The notes under the pieces are model-generated. The model saw only the letters and a program-made list of their open reading frames with translations. It ran no database searches and was not told the DNA's origin. Made by a program: the position numbers and the translations under genes. From assembly GCA_964007475.1 (NCBI GenBank), contig OZ023273.1, forward strand, positions 116,359,812 through 116,423,811: a DNA stretch of 64,000 nucleotides, read 5' to 3'. Shown one piece after another: positions 53,501 through 63,687 of this stretch (the first letter of the stretch is position 1; each line of letters begins with the position of its first letter). This DNA comes from Hybos culiciformis (lineage: Eukaryota; Arthropoda; Insecta; Diptera; Hybotidae).

Positions 53501-54416
53501 TTGTTAGACAAATACAAAAAAAAAAACAATTTTTTTTTTTTAAGAATAATCTCGGTTCAGATTTAAATCATCTATGCGAAAAATTATTCGGATTTATTTA
53601 CCAAGAAGTGTTGGTAATAAATGAATATCTGTTAAGAATATTGTGTTCTTACACTTTTTATTCCAATATTTAAAAAAAAAAATTAAATGTATTCATTATT
53701 TATTTCAGATAAAATGCTTTTCATTAGTTCATTATAAGCACATCCCTAGGTGTCCTTAATATTATTATTATAATTACATACTTACATGTACATTTTTTTT
53801 TTGTTGTCATATTTTGATAATATTTTTTTTCTGTTTATTTTGGGACTACAGAAAACGATCGTTACTACCTGATGAGCATAGTTTTTGTGAACTGGAAACT
53901 ACACGTGATTCACTATTAAGTGGAAATTCAGATAATTTAGATTCAAATAATTCCACAATTTCTGAGCCAGATCTAATTATAATCGATTATGAATATTGTG
54001 CATATAATTATCGGGGTTTTGATTTGGCAAATCATTTCTTAGAATGGACATTAGACTATTCAAATGACCAATATCCATATTTTTATCATCATCCATCACA
54101 ATATCCAACAGAACAACAAAATATTGAGTTTATAGAAAATTATTTGAAACAATTTAATGAAATAAGTTGCCCAGCTGGATCAGCAGCTGAACAAGAAGAA
54201 TGTGCAGCTGAAGAATTAGATGTTGAGGAAATTAAAGATCTTCAAAAAGAAATTAAAATTTTTTCAATTGTATCACATTTATTTTGGTGCCTTTGGTCAG
54301 TTGTGAACATACATCAAAATATTGAATTTGGTTATTGGGATTATGCTGTTTGTCGTTTAAATGAATTTAAAAATGCTAAACTTGAATATCAGAAATCATT
54401 GAAAAATTCACCATAA
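32548..54416 (+). CDS. Choline/ethanolamine kinase
   Basis: Seven exons: 32548-32565, 49491-49597, 49967-50111, 50187-50512, 50647-50856, 52693-52815 and 53852-54416, giving 497 aa in continuous phase. It matches the choline/ethanolamine kinase fold: KRISGGLSNFLYHVSLP (nucleotide loop), RIYGQVHGE, Brenner motif HNDLQEGNIL at about 242-251 with catalytic Asp244, and DLIIIDYEYCAYNYRGFDLA with metal-binding Asp355. It phosphorylates choline or ethanolamine with ATP, the first step of the cytosolic Kennedy pathway to PC/PE; substrate preference cannot be read from sequence. About 100 residues separate the two catalytic motifs, versus about 20 in human CHKA. The 18-nt first exon (MTALTQ) is inferred from a perfect donor and matching phase, and implies a 16.9-kb intron. 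An internal start in exon 2 (about 49504) is the alternative. Confidence 0.9.
32563..32875. repeat. Cluster of TAGGTA / TACCTA words
   Basis: Within about 300 bases the words TAGGTA, GTAGGTA and TACCTACCTA occur more than a dozen times in both orientations, often forming TAGGTACCTA-type palindromes (for example near 32776-32800 and 32849-32870). Similar words are scattered elsewhere in the window but are densest here. This kind of word is abundant in aphid and some other insect genomes. Confidence 0.6.
33813..34539. mobile_element. hAT-type non-autonomous element with perfect 8-bp duplication
   Basis: The terminal inverted repeats are TAGGGTGACCAGA (33813-33825) and TCTGGTCACCCTA (34527-34539), exact complements. 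TTCATATC is duplicated exactly on both sides (33805-33812 and 34540-34547). An 8-bp duplication and this terminal length fit the hAT superfamily. The subterminal parts are full of TACCCCA words in both orientations. The interior is AT-rich and shows no transposase, so it would depend on an enzyme encoded elsewhere. Confidence 0.9.
35049..35392. mobile_element. Putative small inverted-repeat element
   Basis: It is bounded by GCACTGGCA (35049-35057) and TGCCAGTGC (35384-35392). Inside both ends lies AAGACGTCTT, and the centre has the perfect 16-bp palindrome CAAAGTACGTACTTTG (35272-35287). GGCTCTTGC and related words appear in both orientations. No clear target duplication is seen, so the exact ends and class are unsure. 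Confidence 0.55.
40351..40417. repeat. Perfect inverted repeat, 30-bp arms, 7-base loop
   Basis: Arms 40351-40380 and 40388-40417 are exact reverse complements (inner part ATACATATTGATACATATTT), separated by TAAAAAT. A perfect 30-bp arm is longer than expected by chance even in AT-rich DNA. It could be a small palindromic element, a young inverted duplication or a hairpin RNA source. Confidence 0.8.
42983..43523. mobile_element. TTAA-flanked non-autonomous element (piggyBac-like)
   Basis: The element begins GAGCCCTCAATGTGAAA and ends with the reverse complement of GAGCCCTCCATGTGAAA (one mismatch). TTAA occurs directly outside both ends (42979-42982 and 43524-43527). TTAA duplication is the hallmark of piggyBac insertion, though the terminal bases are not the classical CCYT. 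The 541-bp interior has two CTCCAGGG-centred phrases (about 43096 and 43246) and no transposase frame. Confidence 0.75.
43745..43880. repeat. Local duplication, copy 1
   Basis: A stretch containing TCGATAAAACAACT, GATTTTATTT..AATTAATTTGCGTACAAAAA and AATCCTCCCATTT recurs in the same order and orientation about 1.4 kb downstream with many differences, indicating an old direct duplication within this intron. Confidence 0.7.
44372..44542. mobile_element. 171-bp near-palindromic foldback element
   Basis: The two halves are inverted copies of each other nearly to the centre. The outer ends are ATATGTAAAC / GTTTACATAT, the middle of each arm has CACAAAAATACATTGACA and its reverse complement, and the short centre is GAGATCGAAGGTCGAG. 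Scattered mismatches show the arms have aged. The target duplication is not clear. The open frame at 44365-44583 (-) merely runs through it. Confidence 0.75.
44700..44782. repeat. Short tandem repeat, period 31
   Basis: GCATCTAAAT followed by TTTTTCATTATTTACGCAGAT is repeated about 2.6 times, with copies starting at about 44700, 44731 and 44762 and only a few substitutions between units. Confidence 0.75.
45165..45320. repeat. Local duplication, copy 2
   Basis: Diverged direct copy of 43745-43880. It shares ATCGATAAAACAACTT, AGAATTAATTTGCGTACAAA and CAATCCTCCCATTT in the same order. The sequence following each copy also shares short phrases, so the duplicated segment may have been longer. Confidence 0.7.
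49598..49966. repeat. Choline kinase intron 2 with dispersed repeat, copy 2
   Basis: Intron of 369 bp. At 49817-49860 it holds the second copy of the GACCAACCTC...AAAATGCTGTAAAACGCA...TTTTCGAGA repeat seen at 31616-31670. Confidence 0.55.
50857..52692. other. Choline kinase intron 5
   Basis: A 1.8-kb intron. A less AT-rich patch at about 51680-51800 is open on the minus strand (residues like EPLYCLANAIYILFGGAENS) and may be a fragment of an inserted element or a chance frame. I could not name it. No other feature is supported. Confidence 0.4.
52816..53851. other. Choline kinase intron 6
   Basis: A 1.0-kb intron between the 123-nt exon and the last exon. The open frame at 53482-53673 has no family signature. 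Confidence 0.45.
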
Positions 54417-54424
54417 ATTGAAAA

Positions 54425-54437
54425 AATAAATAATAAA
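54425..54437 (+). terminator. Choline kinase polyadenylation signals
   Basis: Two AATAAA hexamers (54425-54430 and 54432-54437) lie within 25 bases after the stop codon. The 3' UTR may therefore be very short, or a later signal may be used. Confidence 0.45.
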
Positions 54438-56753
54438 AATTTAAATATGTACATAGCATATACACAAAAAACAAATTATGTAAACAAGCCGGTCAGTTGC
54501 CGATTATCAGGTTAAAGAAGAAGAAAATTTGAGAAAAAATTGTGAAAAGTGATCTACTAATATTTTTGAAGTTTTTGACTTGTTAAACTTCTAAAAATAT
54601 ACAAGAATTCCTTAAAAAAAAGTATTTTTACTAAGATTAACAAAAGTTGCATACTATAAATATTCATTAAATTAGAATTTAACTTGTATATAATATTAAA
54701 CGTAAGCTAAAATGTATAGCAAAATATTATTATTAAATCGCGAATTGAAATCCAATAGACTTTACATACAAAACAATCAACACAAATGAATCTAAACAAT
54801 TCTGGTTTTTTTCTTTCATTCGTAAACAATATTCGATAATATAATATTTGAAATTTTTCACACGAACCAAGGATTTTCTAAAAGACAAAGATAAATATTG
54901 AAGAAACTATAAATTTAACAATTAAAAAAAAACTATTTGTGTTGAAACTCTCAGTGCAGAAAATAAGCTAATTATGTTCGAAATTTATAAGAACTTAATT
55001 TTTATATTTCTTTTAAAATCTCGTAACTTTTATTTTCAGAAAATCTATTTGTAATTTATGATAACAAAATTTTTAACACTTAGAATTTATTTTTTCTTTC
55101 TAACAAAAAGTTAATGTAATTATAATTAACAAGATATTCAAATTTTACCATTTTGTCTTTTTTCATAAATAGTATGACAATAGATCTAGAAAGAAACTTT
55201 TTTTTTTTCTTTTATATTTTACGTATTAATCTTATCAAAAAGATTATATCCGTTCCATTACCATGATTCAGTTTTCAATTATTCTAGTACAATTTCTAAT
55301 TAATTATATTTATTTTTATGCAACAAAGAATTTATAAAAATAGCACTTTCGTTACATAAAAATTTTTTTTTTTGTGATTCCTTGCAATTTTTATGCAAAT
55401 TTTATATTTTAGTGATAATTTAGAATAATTACCAAATTATATTTAAAATAAATTTTAGTAATAAATTTATGTAGAATATACTTATATCAATTATAACTTT
55501 AAAACTTTCCTAAATTTATTGTCTTAACATTCAAAAAATACTATAAATAAAATAAATACTAATCACTAAAACATTTCACTTTTTTTTCAATTTTATTCGA
55601 ACTGTACGGGAAAGACTTTGGCTAGGATTACATGAAATAGAATAAAACTTGTAAAATTGTAATTATAGAAAAAAATTCTTTCAAATCTTCAAGTATTTCA
55701 TGTATCTGGAAATTAGAAAATTTCAAATTGTTGATTAATTTTCGAAATTAAAAAACACAAAACACACTTTTTTAATTACATGATGAAGTAAATTATTGTT
55801 TAAGATAGTGAAAAATATTAAGTAAATACGAAAACAAGAAACATAACATAACACAGTAATTTTTTTTCGTTTATGCTACGGAATTTTGGGTTGATGGTAT
55901 ATTTTTCTCTCAGAAATTATTGTTGACATAAATCTATTATGTATGTATCAAAAAATATTTATAGTTAATTTGTTCAGAAGAATTAAAATTCATTGAAAAA
56001 TTAAATAGTTTTTACGAATAGAATAGATAAAATTTGTTTTTTTTTCTGTCTTGATTTTCACAATATTCTTTTAGTTCTTGATGACGTATTTATGTTTAAC
56101 TTATTTTACACATTTAAAATATGTTATTTATTTTTTTTAAATTGGTGAATAAGTAAAGAAAGACTTAACAATTTATTATAAGTGAAAAAAACAAATTTAT
56201 TTTACATTATTTCATTTAGTAAATACAACCAGATTGTTTTAAAAATTAAAATATTATGTTCAATAACGACAAAAATAGTCATATTTTCTAATCAAATGTT
56301 CAATATTTAATGTACCTATCACCAGAAATGAAAAAAAAAATTATAATGAATAATAAAGATGTTTATAACAAAAAGACTTACTTTAAATGTATTTTAAATG
56401 CTTCTAATTATTCGACTAATCCTGAATTAATAAAAACAAAGAAAAATATAATTTAAAATTAAAATGTTATATTTTTATAAAATTATCAAAAAGAAAGAAT
56501 ATCGATACGGATATTAAACAAATACGAATTCCACCGACGATATGTAAAAATAGAAATTTCTTCATTGGCTTTATCTTTTCCATGTTTAAGTTTTAATAAG
56601 TACAAAGGTTATGATAATTTGCAAGAACTAAAAATTAAAAACAAAAATGAAAAATTTGATAAAAATATATTTTTCAGTACAAAATAATTAGACCTGCACC
56701 ATATTTTCTAATTTCTAATAAAATTACATAATATAATACACAAGGAAAATCAG
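54438..56753. other. Convergent spacer between choline kinase and ACOX3
   Basis: A 2.3-kb AT-rich stretch without a recognised gene, RNA or element. Confidence 0.5.
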
Positions 56754-59700
56754 TTACAATTTAGGCCTTAAATATTCTTTAAAAACAACATCTTTCCACC
56801 AGTCTGGTCGTTGCAAGGCATCTGGGTAATGCATAATAGAATTTTGTAAATGTTGATAAACATAACCGTCGCTCATTCCTAAAGGTGAATTTATTAAGAA
56901 ATCTGGAAAAGTTATAGCATCTATTAAAGAAACACATTCATTTTTTAAATCTGACAGTAAATTAAAAATTCCTTTTTGAAAATAGAATGAATGATTTCGA
57001 TCCTCGAAGAAATCTCCCTAAAACGAAAAAAGTTAATGATTTATTAAAATTTCCAATATATGATATGATTTTATTATTACAAACAAAATATAGCAACTGC
57101 CAGCTAATTTCGAGTGTTCTGAAAAATTTTTTTAGAACACTCGAAATTAGCCGACAGTTGCTATTTCTTTTCTTTTTTTTTTAACTGAAAAATGTATGAA
57201 AATTTTCTACCGATTTTGGATAGTGTAGTTTCATAACACAATTAAATTATTTTATGTCATCAAAAGAGTACTTTTTCTATCAACGAGAAAATATGGAATA
57301 AAATTATTATAAACTATACGCTTCAAAATACTAAAAAAAAATTCTAAATTGCCTGTTTCAACTTACTTGAAAAAAAATGTGCATATATTTAATAACAACA
57401 TTTGCTCCATAAAATGATAATAATTTTTCCAAAACATTTTTTTCTGAACTTTCTGGTAAACTTTTTATTTTGTCATAAAAAACATAAAATATTGTTCTCT
57501 AAAAAAAGAAAATTTTCAATTACCTTCCCTGTTATTATTGCACATTTAAAAAAATTTTACCTGAACGTATACCAAAGATAATTGATTAGCATAAAAAACT
57601 TGAGACTGGTTACGAATTTCAAATGGTGTTTTTCCCTCGCTGCGAAGGACATCACAACGCTGCACTGTACTTCTCAGTACAAAGGCTACTAACCAATTCA
57701 AAGCCATCATCAAATCTAAATAATAAAGTTAATAAAATTAATTTCATAAATAATATTTGTAATAATTTACAAAACTGCATTTAGGTACGAGAAATTAAGA
57801 TAAATTTGAATATGTTTAAACTTAAAAAAAGGTAGTAGTAGGTTGGTATACGTAAAAATTTGGATTCGATATTTTTGCAATTTTTAAAAATAAAAGCTTT
57901 GAAAGTATTAATCGAAATTTAAATGGTGGTAATAAATTAAAATATTTTTTGTACTTAATAATAATACATTTGGTTTTTTCAGTTTTTTAGAAAATCATTT
58001 GATAAATTTAATATTTATTTACTTTGCGGTAACATAACATCTTCTTCAGTTTTAATATATAGCTTGGAGTTTAAGAGTTCATTTATGTTTAACAAAAACT
58101 CAATTGATCTTAATGGTGACTCCGTTTTTAAATCAATCTCATTTCTTTTTACGTATAAATTGATGAGCCAATTAGAAGTTTGCTGAATCAAAACATTATT
58201 TTCTCCTTCATAAGTACAATTAGCATCATTGTCATTTCTTAATTCTCCTAATTGTGTTGATTTTAAATACCCATGTCCACCGCACGCCTCTCTACATTCT
58301 TGTATTGCATCCCTAGCAGCCCACGAGCAATACGGCTTACCGCAAGAACTTAATGCATGTACTTCCATTCCTAGTTTTGAAACATCTTCTCCCATTAGCA
58401 TTTGCATTTGCATATCTGAATTTAAGTCACCTAACCAAGATGAGAAAATTTTTATAGCATAAGCGTTTACTAAATGAGGTAAGATCCTAAATTGTTGAGC
58501 TTGATATTCAAGTATAGGCCATTCTTCATTGGATTCATCTGGTCCAAATTGCCTTCTTATTGCTGAATATCGTATAGCAATAGTAACCGCTTTTATTAAA
58601 CAAACTGAAGTTATACCACAAATATTAACTCTTCCTGATGATAATGCACCCAAAGAAGCACCAATTCTTTTTTTACTATCATGTATTTTGAAAAAAAAAT
58701 TTCCGTCCTTATCAATGTCACCAGTCTTTGATAATAAATTTTCCTTAGGTATTCGATACTTATTGAACATGACAAAACCATTATCTATTCCATTTAACCC
58801 AACCTTTTCACCCAAATCACCAACTAAAATACCAGGGCAAGGTTGTAAAGTTGTTGTATCTCGAATTGGAACCAAAAATGTATTTAATCCGTGATGTTGT
58901 CCATCAGCCGTGTAAAGCTGAGCATACACTACGCAATGTGTACAAGTCTTACCTAAATTGCCAACCCAGCATTTAGCTGATTCAAAATCTGGACTATGTA
59001 AAACAAATTCTTCAGTCTTAGAATCATATCTAGCTTCAGTCCTCATTGCTTTAGTATTAGTACCATGTGAAATTTCGGTTAAAGCAAATGCTCCTAAGAC
59101 TTCACCGTTCAAATTTCTTTCTATATAAGGTAGAAGTCGATCACTGCCCAAAGTTCGAATAACTGTTGGAAACATTCCAAAACAAAGTCCGTACTTAATG
59201 CTGAAACTCGGATCAAAAGCATATAAAGTTTGTGAATAAACAGTTGCCAATCGTGGATTTTGCATGAACTGTAAAAAAAGATAGCAATACTTTTTAAATT
59301 AGGTCTAATTATGTACATTATTATGCAAATTATAATAATGTAATATCATCAAAATATATGTTATCAGAAAAATCAGAGGTATTAATATTTAAATATTGAA
59401 ATTTATCTTTCTTGTACAACATGCATACCGATTTATAAATACATGTAAGATTATAAATATTTTATTTTTTGAAATTTATATTTTATCTAAATTTTCCCGC
59501 TTCTCCAGGATATATAAAATAATCAAATTTAAGTTCTAGTCGAATGAAGATTTTTGGTACTACTATGAAGGCTTTAGATCTGTATAATCTCCTTAAATGT
59601 GACTTTTATTGGGCACTTAATACTTTATAACCAGCGGCGCGTTACACCGTAGGCAAAGTAGGCAATTGCCTAGGGCACCATGATTTGGGGGGCACCAAAA

Positions 59701-61489
59701 TACTAAATAATTTTTTTACATGTAATACTTTAAACTAATTTTCAGTTGTCTGCTACCTTTAACTCTTTTAAAACAGAAAAATCTTAGATTGTGACAAGTC
59801 ACATAAGATTATTTTGTATATTCAAATTTTAGTATGTATTGAAAGGGAACACAAGAAAAATTAATTTTGTTGATTTATTGATGAATTTGTGGAGCATAAA
59901 GTGAGAAAAGTATCGTTGTGACTGGGAATAATTTAGGACCGGGAAATCAAAATTTTTATTTATATAGAAAAATTTTCTACGCTTAAAAAAAAGTTAACAG
60001 TCTGGGTTAAAAGAAATATTCAAATTTCAGATAACGGATTTTTGCACTGCCCATCGGGAAACTCCGCTAGCTTGGTGGGCCACTCCAGCTCTAAGTGTAT
60101 AATTGAATTTTTTTATTCATTTTTAATTATTTAATTATTTTATTTTAATTTTTTTCAATTCTTTTGCTATTCATTATTTATAATTTGGTTACATAAATCA
60201 ATAAAGAAATATATGTATATGAATTAAAGAAAGCATTCCTTATTAATATATTAAAATTGTTTATTAGTTCATGTAAATTTTGATGTAGAAAAATTTTAAT
60301 TGCCTAGGGCACCATAATGTCATAACGCGCCTCTGTTTATAACCTATATAATTGAAGAGACTTTTGCCAAGTTCTTAGATAGGTAAGGGATTTTTTTATT
60401 TTTTTAAATTGCAGCAAAAAATGTAGAACAGCAAATAATGCATCTACAACTACATATATAATTAATGTTACCTCATTAATGGAATAGAATTTTTCATTCC
60501 ATAAAACCATTTGTCTTTTCGTTGCTAAATGCTTTTGTTCATCACTATTGAGATGTTTACCATCATTTTGGAAAACTGGATTATTTTTCATAAAATTCCA
60601 TATTTTATTCTAAAAATTAAAGAAATAGACAAAATTATTGAAATATTTTTTTGTAGCAATAATATTAATTAAAAAATTTACACATACGAACGAGTCTACG
60701 AATCTTTCGACCTACATACATTTTTCGTTAGATCAATCGAAAAAATAAAACAAAATGAAGGAATGAAGGAAACATTTTTGAATTTGGTATTAAAAACCTG
60801 AAAAGAAATCTTTTTTTTGCTATTTAGTTAAGCATTTTTACTAGTTAACAAGCAATTTTGAATTATAAGCCAGGAACCTCATTTAAATGTATCAGCTTAA
60901 TGTACTAAGCAGGTACCTATTTAATTATTATCACATATATCTTTATTTAAAAAAATATTTTTATGTACTTTGGGCACCTTGGAATATTAAAGTATTAATA
61001 AAAACAATTTTTGTTATCTAAATTTAAATATTTCTATCAAAAATAGGAGGTAGTTCTAGGTACGTTTTGTTTTATCTGAATTCAAGTGGTATGCATGCAG
61101 TATATAATTAAATATAATTCTTGCAATAAATATTAAATCTTTCACTGCGATGAAAGAAATTTTATAAAAAGAGTTCATCTAATTGAGGAAAATGCAAAAT
61201 TTCAGAAAACCGAAGAAGTTTTTAAAAATTATTTTAAACCGTAAAGTATTCCATGTTGTATAATACAGAGTATGTATGTGATATTCAATATAAAAATATT
61301 ATTTACCTTAAATTCTATTGTTTCTTCAGTTTCTAGCAACAATTTCATTTTCTTATAACAAAATGATGATTTATTTCGGTAAATATTTAGTGGTCCATTT
61401 AATTTAGGAAATATTATTTCATTATCAAATATTTTTGGATAAGAAACTGTTTTATTTTTAGTATTTTTTACATCAACTGATGTCGGCAT
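56754..61489 (-). CDS. ACOX3: Peroxisomal acyl-CoA oxidase, ACOX3 type
   Basis: Six exons on the minus strand: 61307-61489, 60472-60609, 58023-59268, 57561-57715, 57367-57498 and 56754-57017. They join in phase to 705 aa (human ACOX3 is 700). The large exon holds GAFALTEISHGTNTKAMRT (about 166-184, FAD/substrate site), FESAKCWVGNLGKT, ECREACGGHGYLKSTQLGEL, and TYEGENNVLIQQTSNWL with the catalytic Glu near residue 461. The C-terminal dehydrogenase domain is split over the last exons and ends RPKL. The enzyme makes trans-2-enoyl-CoA and hydrogen peroxide from acyl-CoA; ACOX3 prefers branched chains in mammals. The terminus PKL is a non-canonical PTS1 (human ends SKL). The frame of exon 3 runs on to a stop at 58015, but the donor GTAAAT at 58022 and matching downstream exons show that splicing is used. 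A 704-bp hAT element sits in intron 2. Confidence 0.95.
57018..57366. other. ACOX3 intron 5, holding a hairpin
   Basis: A 349-bp intron. Apart from the near-perfect palindrome at 57090-57164, nothing was recognised. Confidence 0.5.
57090..57164. repeat. Near-perfect 75-bp palindrome
   Basis: Arms 57090-57126 and 57128-57164 differ at only three of 37 positions, all transitions. The conserved core is GCTAATTTCGAGTGTTCT. There is essentially no loop, less like a classical pre-miRNA and more like a small palindromic insertion or a young inverted duplication. A transcript of either strand would form a long hairpin. Confidence 0.8.
57716..58022. other. ACOX3 intron 3
   Basis: A 307-bp AT-rich intron. 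No feature was recognised. Confidence 0.5.
59632..60335. mobile_element. hAT-type non-autonomous element in ACOX3 intron 2
   Basis: The ends CAGCGGCGCGTTA (59632-59644) and TAACGCGCCTCTG (60323-60335) are inverted repeats with one mismatch. TTTATAAC is duplicated exactly outside both ends (59624-59631 and 60336-60343). The phrase TTGCCTAGGGCACCAT appears in direct orientation near both ends (about 59678 and 60300). An 8-bp duplication and CAG..GGCGCG termini fit hAT. No transposase is visible in 704 bp. Confidence 0.92.
60610..61306. other. ACOX3 intron 1
   Basis: A 697-bp AT-rich intron without a recognised element. Confidence 0.5.
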
Positions 61490-63687
61490 ATTCACAATCT
61501 AATTTAACCTGAAAAAGGACAAATAAAATTGCACATAATCCAGATATTAACGAATTTTATTTTAATTCTTATCGATTTGGTGGTTTTAAATTTTAGTTAC
61601 TCTTACTCGTTGCTAATTTGATAGTAATCGTTTCTTTTCATTTATTAGAATAAATTTAAATGGTTCTTACACTATCATGATTTTATTATTTAATTTTATA
61701 TGTAAGTACATATATTATTTTTTATATTACATTAAATAGAGATAAATTTTTATCAAATTTACAAAGCCGTACTTATATGAATAACTAAAAACAATTTTCT
61801 TCAACTAAATGTAGGTACTAAAACATTCTAACTATATAATATACTTTTTGATATAATGAATTATGTTATGACTTCAATTTTATTAAATTTTTCCATTAAT
61901 CGGATAATATTTGATAGTAACTCTTACGTAATCATTTATATAGAAAGTATCTTTGAGTAATTTGATTTAAAACTTATTTCAAGTCTAGATTTTTTATACT
62001 TTTTTTTCAAAAAAAAAAAAATACAAATAACATCCTATAATTATATAAAATTCGCTTTATGAAAATTGTTTACATACGTATTATGATTTAGGAAAAATTT
62101 TATTGCGAAAAGTTTTAATTAATTAATTAATAAATTATGTAGCTTTAAAATAAATAATTTTTCTTTATCACTTTTAGCACAGATAGATATATTTTTCTAT
62201 AAGAACTAAATGAACTTTGTAGAGTTTATAATTTTGTGATTTATTTATGTAAATAAAATATGCCCAATACCTTTATGCTACAAAGACAATTTAGAAGATT
62301 ATATAAATTTTATAAATGTAGGTACATAAGGACACGTCGATAAATTTTTAAGTGACCAAAAATGTAATCTATATCTAGAAAGTTGAATTTTTTGTAATAT
62401 TTAATTTACTCTTATGATTATTGACAACAAATTTTTTTTAATTACTTCGACAAACATTTTTACGAAATACAATGAAAAAAAAAAAGCATTGTGAATGGTT
62501 CTTCGATTGCCCCGCGTTTTCTTTGAGCCATTATTGGCCATGTATTATAAGTAGGTATTATCTGATGAGACTTTTCCGAAAACATAAGCATCAGCGTCAA
62601 TCAAAATGTTATTTATCAAGTTACAATCTAAAAATTTTTAATTTTCTCTTTTCAATTTAAAATTGGTTATTTGTAACAAACCTAATTCAAAATATTGGGA
62701 TTATTTTATTCGCAGTTTCAAAGTTCAATTAGAAAAAAAATAATACAAATAAATAAAATAAAATATGTATTAAATAAATGCATGATTGTGCTATAATAAA
62801 ATATTACAAATTATTTAATTATATTAAAATAATAAAATATATAAAAATTATTTAATCCTAATTTTAATTATTTTTCATTTTAACGATTTTACCTTTTTTT
62901 AATAATATATTGTTAGTTTTATTTTGTTTCTTTTTTGATTGGTTACTGACTTTCACTTTTTTACTGAATTATTACAATTTCCAGATGTTTTCACTTCATT
63001 TTTATTTTATAATTTTTTATTCACTGTACCGACCATGCCCAACTATACCTAAGTGTTTTATTTTTTGTTTTGTCAAATTATTGACTGATAAAACGCCAAG
63101 TTTCTTATAAAAATGAAATTTAATAAAAACAAAAATATTATTGTTGTTGATATTGCTCTGCTGCGATATAACAACGGAATAAAAATTGTTTTCTACGCTT
63201 ATACTCCACACATGTAAACATAAGTTTAATTATGCGGTTTTATCTAAATACTTTTATAAATTAGTTGAAGTGCTATTATAAAAACCATTAATAAATTATT
63301 ATTTAAAAAATAGGTTCTTATTGTTCGGCTATAGAATTGAAAATAGGTATGTACAAAGGTCCACCGCTTCGTTATTTATAAATCGATTTAGTAAGACTGA
63401 GATCTTTTGAATAATGGTACGGGATTAGTAAAATAAAAGAATATATGTTGATTTTCTAGTAGTTATTTACACGATGTGAAAGAGAATAATCGCTTTCCTC
63501 AAATTTTCTTGCAAAATATCTACGAAGACTTTAGTATATGAGCGTTTGTTTCAAAATTAAGTTAAAAAAAACATCAGAAATTAAATATAATAAACTTTTA
63601 TTTCTTATTTAATTGTCAATTAATTTAGAACCATAAAAAAAATAACAAAATGTAGGTATATTAGATTATACATTATGCTTAAATTTT
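61490..63687. other. ACOX3 5' flank and spacer
   Basis: An acceptor-like TTTTTCAG just above the start codon (61509-61516 on the minus strand) suggests a 5' UTR intron for ACOX3, with the promoter further right. The small open frames here (62472-62660, 62910-63110, 63017-63211) show no family features. Nothing else was recognised in 2.2 kb. Confidence 0.4.

Noticed and set aside
58015..58022. Stop codon taken as the end of the acyl-CoA oxidase
   Set aside because: A donor at 58022 and three downstream exons that complete the ACOX C-terminal domain show the frame is spliced before that stop.
58229..58894. Plus-strand ORFs across the ACOX3 large exon
   Set aside because: They are antisense to a clear conserved coding exon.
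62472..62660. 62-codon plus-strand ORF starting MKKKKHCEWFFDC
   Set aside because: It has no homology signal, and the surroundings are typical non-coding DNA.
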